Below, one piece after another: positions 52,643-60,284 of a stretch of DNA of 63,447 bases (within the stretch, counting starts at the first letter, position 1; each line of letters opens with the position of its first letter). Source of the DNA: Verrucomicrobiota bacterium (GTDB lineage: Bacteria; Verrucomicrobiota; Verrucomicrobiia; Palsa-1439); contig PLZV01000042.1 of assembly GCA_003152315.1 (NCBI GenBank), forward strand, positions 1 to 63,447. The letters run 5' to 3'. The translations under genes were made by a program, and so were the position numbers. Below the pieces are notes generated by a model. It was not told the origin of the DNA. It ran no database searches and was given only the letters and a program-made list of their open reading frames with translations.

Positions 52643-53389
52643 TTAGGAAATGTTGATCGTAGGCTGGAGGTGGGCGGCGTGCTCGTAACATTCGAGCGCC
52701 TCGCGGTAGCGCTCGAGCCGATTGTAGATGGCTCCTTTACCGACATAGGCATCGGTCAGGGACTCGTCGAGCGCGAGGGCGTGGTCATAGCAGGCGAGCG
52801 CTTCGTCCAGGCGGCCGAGTTGTTCGAGGGCCGCGGCCTTTTTTACGTGAGCCCTGGTATGGTGAGGGTCGAGGGCGAGCACTTCCTCGAAGCAGACGAG
52901 GGCGCCGCCGGGTTGTTTCGAATCGAGCAGGTGTTCTCCTGTATCCAGCAGTGACGCGAGGCGTTGGGTGACGCCGCTGGTGGAAGGTGGCGTCGGAATC
53001 GGTCGCACGCGATGCTGGATGGATCGCAAGGCCGCGCGAACGTACAGCAGCATGCCCAACATGCCGGCCCCCAGAAGAATTCCAATCGCGATCGCGATTT
53101 TCAGTCGAGTGACCAGAAAGCGGATGGTCTCGGCGTTTTGCTGTTGAGAGTCCAGGACGGCGCGCAGTGTGGCTTGCTGTTGGGATTGAATCTGGCCGAC
53201 CATCTGGAGGGCGAAGCTCGCCATGCCCGATTTATCATTGCGGCCGGGCGTGACAACGGATTCGACGGCGTTTGTGGAAGCTGTTGCGGTAGTGGCAGAG
53301 AAAAGCGCGACAATCGCGCAGGCTAGCAAGCCCGCGCAGCTCTGGATCCCGCGATAGCGGCACGCGGTCACGAAGGGCTTCCGAAACAA
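52643..53389 (-). CDS. Membrane protein with C-terminal TPR repeats
   Basis: A 248-residue protein. A signal or anchor segment (about 15-37) and a transmembrane helix (about 95-117) precede two to three TPR units: A-L-V-C-F-E-E-V-L-A-L-D-P-H-H, A-L-A-C-Y-D-H-A-L-A-L-D-E and A-L-E-C-Y-E-H-A-A-H-L-Q-P. TPRs mediate protein-protein contacts. It converges with the cyclophilin gene; its partner is unknown. Confidence 0.8.
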   Translation of the reverse strand: MFRKPFVTACRYRGIQSCAGLLACAIVALFSATTATASTNAVESVVTPGRNDKSGMASFALQMVGQIQSQQQATLRAVLDSQQQNAETIRFLVTRLKIAIAIGILLGAGMLGMLLYVRAALRSIQHRVRPIPTPPSTSGVTQRLASLLDTGEHLLDSKQPGGALVCFEEVLALDPHHTRAHVKKAAALEQLGRLDEALACYDHALALDESLTDAYVGKGAIYNRLERYREALECYEHAAHLQPTINIS

Positions 53390-53519
53390 GCAGAGTAGCG
53401 AATGTAGGTGCGGGAAGCAACCTTATAATACTCGCTAGACCCACGGCCCCAGCAGTTTCCTTCGATGAGTTCCAAGCTGAGTTGTAGAAGGGGACCTTGG
53501 GATAGTATTCTCCGCAGTC

Positions 53520-54284
53520 ATGGATTCCCTTGGGTGCTACGCGATCCTGCTGGTCACTGGTTTGGTGGCTGGGTTTGTGGACACGGTTGCGGGCGGCGGA
53601 GGCCTGATCACGTTGCCGGTGCTTTTGGGCGTTGGCTTGTCGCCGCAGGACGCATTGGGGACGAATAAATTCCAGTCATCGTTCGGCTCAGGCAGCGCGA
53701 CATTTCATTACGCTCGCGCGGGGGTGGTCGATCTTCAAGATTGCCGGTTGGGGATTCTGTTCACACTTATCGGAACTTCGTTGGGGGCGCTGGCGGTGTT
53801 GCAGATTGATCCGGCTTTCTTGAAGCAATTGATCCCGATCCTGCTCGTCGGGATCGTTATCTACCTGATGGTGAAGCCGAGAGTCGGGTTCGTGGAGATT
53901 CAGCCGCGGATCAAGACCGGTATGTTCTATCTGCTCTTTGGGCTGGGGCTGGGGTTTTACGACGGGTTTTTCGGTCCCGGCACCGGATCATTCTGGGCAG
54001 TGGCGTTTATGTGCTTTCTGGGGTTCAACATGACGAAAGCGACGGGTTACACCAAAGCGATGAATTTCACCAGCAACCTGTTCTCGCTGGTGATATTTAT
54101 CGCAGGCAGACGCGTCCACTATGATTACGGCGTGGTCATGGCGGCGGGACAACTGGTTGGCGCGCGTTTCGGCGCGCGTGCGGTCATCCAGCGGGGAGTT
54201 AGATTCATCCGTCCGGTGTTCCTGACCGTGGTCGCGGCCCTCACGTTGAAGCTGCTGTACGACGGGTACTGGTTGTCTCGATGA
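53520..54284 (+). CDS. TauE/SafE-type sulfite exporter family membrane protein
   Basis: A 254-residue protein with about eight hydrophobic segments. It has the G-F-V-D-T-V-A-G-G-G-G-L-I-T-L-P motif and a second G-F-Y-D-G-F-F-G-P-G-T-G half-repeat. This resembles YfcA-like members more closely than the one at 18700-19452 does. Transported anion unknown. It converges with the yebC gene. Confidence 0.92.
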   Translation: MDSLGCYAILLVTGLVAGFVDTVAGGGGLITLPVLLGVGLSPQDALGTNKFQSSFGSGSATFHYARAGVVDLQDCRLGILFTLIGTSLGALAVLQIDPAFLKQLIPILLVGIVIYLMVKPRVGFVEIQPRIKTGMFYLLFGLGLGFYDGFFGPGTGSFWAVAFMCFLGFNMTKATGYTKAMNFTSNLFSLVIFIAGRRVHYDYGVVMAAGQLVGARFGARAVIQRGVRFIRPVFLTVVAALTLKLLYDGYWLSR

Positions 54285-54308
54285 CAGGCACACGTCCCCG
54301 AGCGGCCG

Positions 54309-55028
54309 TCACTTCATCGCGGTATAGACGCGGTGAACGTCGTCGTGTTCGTCGATGGCGGTAAGGAAGGCGATGACTTCGGGGCGCTGCGATTCGGGGA
54401 CTTCGACGGTGTTCTTGGCGACGTAACTCATCTCGGAAGCGGTGACCATCCAGCCGGCCTTCGACAAAAACTTGCTTACAGCATCCAAATCGGTGCGGTC
54501 GCAAAAAAACCGCGCGCCGATATGGCCGGCCGGCACATCGTGAGCCTCCGGTTCGACGTTTTGCGCGCCGGCTTCGATGGCGACGGTTTCGAGGTCCTGC
54601 GCGGTATTGGCGTGATGGCCTTCGACGATGCCGACGTGGTTGAACATCCAGGCGACGCTGCCGATGGCGCCGAGTTGGCCGGTTTTGAAAAGCACGCGAA
54701 TCTCCGGTGCGGTGCGGCTGCGATTGTCGGTGAGACACTCGACGATGACGGGGACCTTGTGCGGGGCGAAGCCTTCGTAGGCGACGAGCTCGTAGTTGAC
54801 CTGTTCGCCCGTGAGTCCCGCGCCCTTTTTCACGGCCCGCTCAATGGTATCGCGGGGCACGGAATGTTTCTTGGCGGCTTCGATCGCGACAAACAACCGG
54901 GCGTTCAGGTCGGGATCAGCGCCACCCGCTTTGGCGGCGACGACGATTTCCTTGGCGAGTTTGCCGAATACCTGCCCGCGCTTGAGCGCGCTCGCTTCAC
55001 GGCCCTTTTGTTTCCATTGTGCACCCAT
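54309..55028 (-). CDS. yebC: YebC/PmpR-family regulatory protein
   Basis: A 239-residue protein of the YebC/PmpR/TACO1 family, DNA-binding or translation-associated factors. Motifs: F-G-K-L-A-K-E-I-V-V-A-A-K-A-G-G-A-D-P-D near the N terminus, and R-D-T-I-E-R-A-V-K-K-G-A-G. The length is typical. The start lacks the usual M-A-G-H-S-K-W form and begins M-G-A-Q-W-K-Q-K, a variant seen in some bacteria. Confidence 0.93.
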   Translation of the reverse strand: MGAQWKQKGREASALKRGQVFGKLAKEIVVAAKAGGADPDLNARLFVAIEAAKKHSVPRDTIERAVKKGAGLTGEQVNYELVAYEGFAPHKVPVIVECLTDNRSRTAPEIRVLFKTGQLGAIGSVAWMFNHVGIVEGHHANTAQDLETVAIEAGAQNVEPEAHDVPAGHIGARFFCDRTDLDAVSKFLSKAGWMVTASEMSYVAKNTVEVPESQRPEVIAFLTAIDEHDDVHRVYTAMK

Positions 55029-55155
55029 GGCGGTCAGTCATAGCAGTGGGGGAGAGACATGTGCAAGCGCGATTGCGATATTGGCCGCCGTTACCACCGG
55101 CGATTTTTTCTGTCAGCGACAACAGAGTCGTGAAGGATACGATTACTCGGCTTGA

Positions 55156-55560
55156 CTACGGGGCTTTGGCCTTGTTCTCGACCTCGCGCTCTTTCTCCCG
55201 AGGGTTGGCGCCCGGCTGCCACATGCTGTGACATACGACGGCCGTTCCGGCCTGGCTATAATAAAGGTGGACTTCATCGCCGACCTTGAAGTCTGCCAGC
55301 GCGGCGTGGCCTGGTTTGTGTTTCACGAAAAGCAGGCAGTCTTTGGCGACGGACAAGGTCAGCGGCCCCTTTTCCTTGTTCTTGACGGTCACCGAGCCGG
55401 CCGTGGCGTCGATGACAGTGATCGACCCCGAGTACTTGAGGTCGGCCTTTCTATCCTGCATGAATTCATTGCCCTTATCGGCGCCGACGGCCAATCCCGG
55501 CGCAACGGCCGGGGCCAGCAATGCGGCGCACAATAACATGCGAGCCAGATGTCCCTTCAT
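55156..55560 (-). CDS. Small secreted protein
   Basis: A 134-residue protein with a signal peptide (about 1-26, ending G-L-A-V-G-A). The mature part is a likely small beta barrel: G-S-I-T-V-I-D-A-T-A-G-S-V-T-V-K and K-V-G-D-E-V-H-L-Y-Y, followed by a charged tail. AAAGGAGG precedes the ATG at 55560, which decides the start. No family is recognised. Confidence 0.7.
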   Translation of the reverse strand: MKGHLARMLLCAALLAPAVAPGLAVGADKGNEFMQDRKADLKYSGSITVIDATAGSVTVKNKEKGPLTLSVAKDCLLFVKHKPGHAALADFKVGDEVHLYYSQAGTAVVCHSMWQPGANPREKEREVENKAKAP

Positions 55561-55693
55561 TTTGTCCTCCTTTGACAATTGGATATCGGTTGCTGTTGAA
55601 CCCAACAACTACAAGGACTGCGGCGCAAGTTCAAGCCGCAAGTGCGGGAGCTCGCCACATCCTCGATCTTGTACACAGTGGTTCTCATATTCT

Positions 55694-56176
55694 CTAACGC
55701 ACGGAGACGACTTTGAATTCCTGCGCGGGACCGCGGGTCTGGAATTTAATGCAGTCGCCGACTTTCTTGCCGAGGAGTTGCTGGCCGAGCGGGGATTCGG
55801 GAGTGATGACCAGGACTTCTATTCCTTTGTGATGAATCTCCAGGCCACCGCCCTTCGGGCCGAGGAAATGGAGGGTGCGCGCTCCTTGGAATTCCAGTTC
55901 CACCAACGCCGTGAGATCGATGGGGGACTTCTCCGGAAACTTCTGCAGTTCGAGCGCTTCGTAAACGGCCAGCGCCTGTTCGGTTTCCGTCGCCATGCGG
56001 GCTTGCGAACTGGCCAGGTACGCCGTCTCAAGGCCGCGCGTATCGTATTTGTCCTCGGGCTTGTTCTGTTCGTCGGACGCATCCGCATGCATGGCCCGCG
56101 AAGCTCCCGCGAGAGTGGTCAGTTGCACGGTAAGCTGTTCGATAATCAGCCCAACGATGGCGCGCTTGGAAATCAC
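55694..56176 (-). CDS. GreA/GreB-family transcription elongation factor
   Basis: A 160-residue protein. The N-terminal coiled-coil half has the acidic patch D-E-Q-N-K-P-E-D-K-Y-D-T-R-G at the tip region, and the C-terminal half has the FKBP-like V-I-T-P-E-S-P-L-G-Q-Q-L-L-G-K-K-V-G-D motif. Gre factors stimulate RNA cleavage by stalled polymerase. It follows infA by 15 bases, suggesting co-transcription. Confidence 0.85.
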   Translation of the reverse strand: MISKRAIVGLIIEQLTVQLTTLAGASRAMHADASDEQNKPEDKYDTRGLETAYLASSQARMATETEQALAVYEALELQKFPEKSPIDLTALVELEFQGARTLHFLGPKGGGLEIHHKGIEVLVITPESPLGQQLLGKKVGDCIKFQTRGPAQEFKVVSVR

Positions 56177-56191
56177 GGCAGCGCGATGGGC

Positions 56192-56434
56192 CTAGCTCAG
56201 GCGGTAGACAATGCGGGCCTTGCTCAGGTCGTACGGCGTCATTTCCATCTTCACGCGATCGCCGATGGACAGACGGATGAAACGCTTGCGCATCTTGCCG
56301 GAGATATGGGCCAATACTTGATGCTTGTTCTGCAGCTCGACATGAAACATCGTGCCGGGCAGGACTTTGGTCACGACACCTTCCACATCAACTAGTTGGT
56401 CTACCATATTATTGTCACTATCGCTTTCTTTCAT
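56192..56434 (-). CDS. infA: Translation initiation factor IF-1
   Basis: An 80-residue S1-fold protein with [18 protein letters not shown] and the conserved I-S-G-K-M-R-K...[12 protein letters not shown]. It has about eight extra N-terminal residues (M-K-E-S-D-S-D-N) compared with the usual 72. The ATG at 56434 is chosen over upstream open frame; the ATG eight codons in would give the standard length. A gre gene follows. Confidence 0.93.
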   Translation of the reverse strand: MKESDSDNNMVDQLVDVEGVVTKVLPGTMFHVELQNKHQVLAHISGKMRKRFIRLSIGDRVKMEMTPYDLSKARIVYRLS

Positions 56435-56714
56435 TTGGCTACCCAGCTTCCCCGGGCGCTGACCCTGGCAAGATGCGTCTATCGAACAGGATCCGTCAGA
56501 ACCCTTAATAAACCACACTCCAGCGCCGAACGCAAGCTACGAGTTAATACGCCGCCCGCGCCCGTGGCTTCGTTTTCCTTCAAGCCGAGGCGCGAGGGTA
56601 GCGCCGAGACCGCCTCGCGTCGTTTCGAGGCCCGTAGGGTAACGCGAATGGGAATGAGCATTACGAACTGAAACGACCCTAAATGTCAAAGAACACCCTC
56701 TAAAAACCCTCACC

Positions 56715-56831
56715 GGTGGGTTCGTTTTCCAAAACGAACCCACCGATTTCTCTCACAAGTTTCCGCCGCAACGCATGTATTCATAGGCACTTCCATCAAA
56801 AAATCCGCCAAAAAACGGTGGGTTCGTTTCG
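56715..56831 (-). repeat. Three-arm GAACC element, unit E4
   Basis: A palindrome at 56715-56744 (14-bp arms, two central bases), the same as in unit E3, then a 70-nt gap and an arm CGGTGGGTTCGTTTCG at 56816-56831. The spacer, read on the minus strand, shares GGATTTTTTGAT and TGCCTATG with that of unit E1. No leading box was found for this copy. The region 56435-57530 has no gene. Confidence 0.78.
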
Positions 56832-56961
56832 TAAAATCGAGGTGCGGGGGTAGCACCAAGATGGCGTCGAGTCGCACCGACGCCCGAAGGGCGCAGCTCA
56901 GGGCCTGAGCGGAGCCAAACAAATCCAATCTCATCATTCGGGCCCCCCTTTGGCTCTCGAT

Positions 56962-57176
56962 TGGTAGGGACGGCTGGCCCAGCCGTCCGCGCCGCCTCCG
57001 AATTGTAGGGCGCGGAGCCGAGTCTGACGGAGCGGAGTCAGACGACACGCTGCACGTCGTACTCCCGCAGCAAACCCGCTGTCGTTTGCGGCATCCCTGT
57101 AGTCTAGGTATCGCGCCACGCCGATCATTAAAACGACCCTGCCTTGCCCGTTGTAGCGGCGCTTCTGTGAAGCGCC
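56962..57176. repeat. Cluster of hairpins and a GAGCCGAGTC module
   Basis: A hairpin at 56962-56988 has the same stem as that at 13889. A GGAGCCGAGTCTGACGGAGC module at 57006-57095 is inverted relative to that at 50520. A TTGTAGCGGCGCTTCTGTGA hairpin lies at 57151-57176. Confidence 0.6.
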
Positions 57177-57324
57177 CTTTCTCACGATGCCGGCTGATCG
57201 CCTTGCCGCTCGACTTGTCCCCGCCCCCTCAAGCCGCGTACAGCGGCGCAGTCGCGCCATCTCGTCCGCCGAAGCGTCCTCGCGAAGGAGGAAGCTTGAA
57301 GAGCGACGGCGGATGAACGTTGCG

Positions 57325-57384
57325 CGCCTGCCGCGAATCCTTTTCGGGGTTGGACGCCTGCCCCGAATCCGTTTCGGGGTTGAG
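57325..57384 (+). repeat. Two tandem 30-bp repeats
   Basis: Two adjacent 30-bp units start CGCCTGCC and contain CGAATCC and TTTCGGGGTTG. They differ at a few positions. Nothing else recognisable was seen between 57176 and 57530. Confidence 0.6.
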
Positions 57385-57530
57385 CGTTTCATGTTGAACG
57401 TTAATTTGTACCCCCGATCATACCTCTCCCGAAGCCCCTTGTCCAGCAAAATAATCAGGTTCCGATAGCGGAGCGCAACACGGGCTTCGCGGCAACCGGA
57501 GCCCCAGGAACGCCGCTGATGAAGAAAGTG

Positions 57531-57971
57531 TTAGTGCTCATCATTAATAGCAGTTTTCATTTCCTCAAAGGCTTCTTCGGAATCACACCAGATCAGAGTC
57601 CAGTATGTTTCCAGACCCAATTTCTCATAGGCTCCGTGACGATGGTTGCCGTCTCGAATGGAGAAAATGCCCTGGCTGTACTGCGCGATAAAGGGCGCCA
57701 GCTCTCCGCCGGATTGGATATGCCCGATCAGCGAATCAACTTTCTTGTTCCAATCTTCCAAAGATTCTCTGTATTCCATCCCTTCTTCAGGACTACAACA
57801 CCGTCGCAGCCGCTTCAGGGGAAATTGTCGGGGACCAATCCAGTAGCGCTTTTGCTTTTTGAGTCCGTCAGCCAGGGGAACATTGTTTCCTTCGGCACGC
57901 AGAAAAGCATCGATCCAGTCTTCTAATCGGCCGTCCCGAGCATATTTTGCTATTTCGTCGATGGTAGCCAT
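57531..57971 (-). CDS. ParB-like domain protein
   Basis: A 146-residue protein. The segment I-F-S-I-R-D-G-N-H-R-H-G-A-Y-E-K-L-G is the core of the ParB/sulfiredoxin-like fold (D-G-N-H-R). The N-terminal half is charged and unrecognised. There is no HTH, so a role in chromosome partition is unlikely; stand-alone ParB-like domains have diverse or unknown activities. Its neighbours are repeats. It may be mobile or accessory. Confidence 0.72.
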   Translation of the reverse strand: MATIDEIAKYARDGRLEDWIDAFLRAEGNNVPLADGLKKQKRYWIGPRQFPLKRLRRCCSPEEGMEYRESLEDWNKKVDSLIGHIQSGGELAPFIAQYSQGIFSIRDGNHRHGAYEKLGLETYWTLIWCDSEEAFEEMKTAINDEH

Positions 57972-58084
57972 CCTTGTCTATTGTGCCAGCAGGGACCGAT
58001 GTCGCTCAACCGTAGAACAGGCGTCCCGCCCGTTTGTTTGGGAGGTTAGAAGTCTCGCTCAACCCCTCGCGGAAGCGGAGCGCA

Positions 58085-58165
58085 GCACTGGCTGCACGGA
58101 GCCGAGTTAGACGAGACGCCACACGCCGTACGCCCCGTGGCAGACCCGCGATGTAGTTGTCGCGG
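58085..58165 (-). repeat. Dispersed GAGCCGAGTTAGACGAGAC module
   Basis: A further copy of the module seen at 5640, 13446, 50520 and 57006, here in the inverted orientation. The region 57972-58311 otherwise shows no gene. Confidence 0.55.
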
Positions 58166-58311
58166 CAATCCTCCCATTGCCCCTCCGCGTTGCGCACCAT
58201 CTGGACAAGGCTGTAACCGCTACTCCTGCCGCCGTCCGACCCACGAAGCCCTAAGGACGGATGCATACAGACGTCAACGGATTGGCTACCGGCCGATTAA
58301 GTTGCCCAAAA

Positions 58312-59061
58312 TTACCTAGAGATTTGCAAGACTTCCTGCAGCTTGCTGTATAGCCGCTCAGCGTTCTCCATGAACTGCAGGGCGAAAACGCCACCACCGG
58401 TGCCGCGCACGACCACCGTCCCGAACCCGAACACCCGACCCCATAGGGGCAGACGGATTGCCACCGTCTCAATTTGCTTTAAGAGTAATTCAACCGTGGT
58501 TTTGCTGAGGATACCCTTGTTGATGATCAACCGGCGATTGGTGAGAGTAATAAGCGTATGACTCCGCGCCAGCCAAGCGGCGAGGGTACCGATCGCACCG
58601 AAGAACAGAACCGGAAAACATGGCAGGAGAAAGATGCCGGGCAGCATCGACATGCCGGTTATCGCACGCAATACGTGCTGGACGACGGCGTCAAGCATAC
58701 CGAAGGCAATGCAGATAGTCACGGCGCCGATGACTGGTAGGGCCACCACAGCCCCATGCATCCGCCCTTGCAAAATAACTGACTCATCTGCGCTCAAGGC
58801 CAAATTGTGACCGGGGAGCGTGACTGTGGCAGTCGATGGTTTTGATGTCGCCGGGGGACGAGAGCGCTGGCTAAGCGACTTTCTAAACTCCGCCTGAGAT
58901 GATGGTATCGCTGGCTGAGGGACCGGGGCGGTTTGAGTTACCCGCCTGGAAGGAACGTAGGCCGGCTTGCCGCACTTGGGGCAGTCAACTGTAATCCCTG
59001 CTCCGCCGTCAGCAATCACAAGCGATTGCCCGCAATGGCTGCAGAAGAATTCTATGTCCAT
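58312..59061 (-). CDS. Zinc-ribbon and bacterial PH-domain membrane protein
   Basis: A 249-residue protein. The N-terminal ribbon is F-F-C-S-H-C...V-D-C-P-K-C (residues about 6-30). A Pro/Ser linker, two hydrophobic segments (about 103-165) and a bPH2-like domain (L-T-N-R-R-L-I-I-N-K-G-I-L-S-K, then I-E-T-V-A-I) follow. The layout is common in small membrane regulators of unknown function. AGGAG is seven bases before the ATG. It follows the next gene upstream by ten bases. Confidence 0.82.
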   Translation of the reverse strand: MDIEFFCSHCGQSLVIADGGAGITVDCPKCGKPAYVPSRRVTQTAPVPQPAIPSSQAEFRKSLSQRSRPPATSKPSTATVTLPGHNLALSADESVILQGRMHGAVVALPVIGAVTICIAFGMLDAVVQHVLRAITGMSMLPGIFLLPCFPVLFFGAIGTLAAWLARSHTLITLTNRRLIINKGILSKTTVELLLKQIETVAIRLPLWGRVFGFGTVVVRGTGGGVFALQFMENAERLYSKLQEVLQISR

Positions 59062-59071
59062 TAGGTTCTCC

Positions 59072-59410
59072 TCATCCTCTCTTCAGGAGGTTTTTTCGGA
59101 ACAATTGCATCGTTCCGCCGCACGTGAGCCAAACTACGTTTATCCACCCCGGCCAACCGGCAATGCAAACCAGCACACCGGGCGTTGTATTCGTAATGGC
59201 CCCGCTCGATGTCGGCCCGATGTAACCGCCCATCTCGTCCGCAAACAAGATGCAGGCGAGGGGGAGAATGACGAAGATCGCAATCTTCCATGCCGCCTCG
59301 ACACCTGCTATAGGGGAGCTGAAAGCTACTCGACCAGATACGCGACGTGATTGGTTTGAAGCATTATTCGACGCGCTTCCATACCTCCGTCCACGGGTTG
59401 CCGTTGCCAA
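59072..59410 (-). CDS. Small membrane protein, start uncertain
   Basis: The frame contains two hydrophobic segments (A-W-K-I-A-I-F-V-I-L-P-L-A-C-I-L-F-A and P-G-V-L-V-C-I-A-G-W-P-G-W-I). It ends ten bases before the PH-domain gene on the same strand, which supports a real gene. The only in-frame initiators are weak (TTG at 59410, inside the upstream gene), so the 5' end is unsure. No family is recognised. Confidence 0.45.
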   Translation of the reverse strand: MATATRGRRYGSASNNASNQSRRVSGRVAFSSPIAGVEAAWKIAIFVILPLACILFADEMGGYIGPTSSGAITNTTPGVLVCIAGWPGWINVVWLTCGGTMQLFRKNLLKRG

Positions 59411-59816
59411 TCTGGGTCAGAGTATCGCCCTCGACCTTGATGGTGAAGTTGAGGGTTTTCTTAATGAGGGACTTGGTGCTTTCATTGGCGTATTCCACAG
59501 TCTCTGCATACTGGTCGCCACTGAGTGTGTACGTGCCGCCGTGATGGAAAATGGTAACGCCGTTGGTTGGGTCGGCTTCGCTGATACACCAATGCCTGCC
59601 AGTGAAAAACTTAAGACGACCGCCTGTCGCAGGAGCCTCGACCACCGCCCCGGGCGCGCCGACCAGAATCCATGTCCCAATCATGTCTTGGGCGAGTTGC
59701 GAAGGCGCAGTAGCGTTGCCCCCCGGCGCAGCCGACCAGGATGTATTCCGCAAACACAGACCAATTCCCCCGATGAGTAGCAACAGTCCAGCGGATTTCG
59801 CGATAGATGTTCTCAT
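59364..59816 (-). CDS. Secreted lipocalin-like protein
   Basis: A 150-residue protein with a signal peptide (about 1-29). The mature part has a lipocalin-like layout: I-G-T-W-I-L-V-G, G-G-T-Y-T-L-S-G-D-Q-Y-A-E-T, and L-N-F-T-I-K-V-E-G-D-T-L-T-Q-I-G-N-G. AAAGGAG lies seven bases before the ATG at 59816, deciding it against upstream starts. The ligand is unknown. Confidence 0.75.
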   Translation of the reverse strand: MRTSIAKSAGLLLLIGGIGLCLRNTSWSAAPGGNATAPSQLAQDMIGTWILVGAPGAVVEAPATGGRLKFFTGRHWCISEADPTNGVTIFHHGGTYTLSGDQYAETVEYANESTKSLIKKTLNFTIKVEGDTLTQIGNGNPWTEVWKRVE

Positions 59817-59985
59817 AGGAAACTCCTTTGGTTGTTGACCGACATTTCCCTCCACACCGGTCAAGTGTGCAAAACCCATTAGACCCCTATTCGAACCGCA
59901 AGAAAAGCACAAACAGAAGTCCCTCCGCGGCTTCGTCGCGAAGCAAATTCTCCACAATCCCTGCGTCCCCTTGTTGCGCCGACTT

Positions 59986-60200
59986 GTCCGCCATGGCTCC
60001 AGCGACGGCGGATCTGCGCGTTGCTAGGCCTGATACATATCTTTGATATGTATCAGCTCATAAACGGACTCAACCCGTGCTCATGGCGAATTTATCTTTT
60101 GCCGCTAAGCGTTCCAGCAGCAACAATCCGCTACCACATGCTTACCACGCTTCGTGCCCTTCGTGCTTCTAGTCCGCCATAGCCTTGGCGACGGCGGATC
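59986..60200. repeat. Two copies of a GTCCGCCAT...GACGGCGGATC repeat
   Basis: Direct copies at 59986-60014 and 60172-60200 differ in the middle (GGCTCCAG against AGCCTTGG). Each can fold back through TCCGCC/GGCGGA. Between them lies a perfect hairpin at 60030-60056. The region 59817-60284 holds no gene. Confidence 0.6.
60030..60056. promoter_or_regulatory. Perfect 12-bp inverted repeat
   Basis: CTGATACATATC and GATATGTATCAG, separated by three T residues. It is A+T-rich and unlike the G+C-rich repeat hairpins around it. It could be an operator or a terminator. It lies between the divergent lipocalin-like and transglycosylase genes, 229 bp before the latter. Confidence 0.45.
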
Positions 60201-60284
60201 CCTTCGTGCAATTCGTGGTGCCGCATCGCCGATGTTGACAGCGGTACGGTTATCGGGCGATACACCGGGGGAGATTCGTTTCTG

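Noticed and set aside
7084-56831. Short peptides with N-E-P or E-T-N motifs readable through the GAACC arms
   Set aside because: The arms are read in different frames in different copies (for example M-R-F-C-E-T-N against M-F-L-R-N-E-P) and the arms are inverted repeats, so DNA or RNA structure and not protein is conserved.
13428-56831. GAACC arms as integron attC sites
   Set aside because: The arms share GTTCGTT/AACGAAC but lack the attC consensus (GTTRRRY with RYYYAAC), no integrase is present, and no gene cassettes lie between units.
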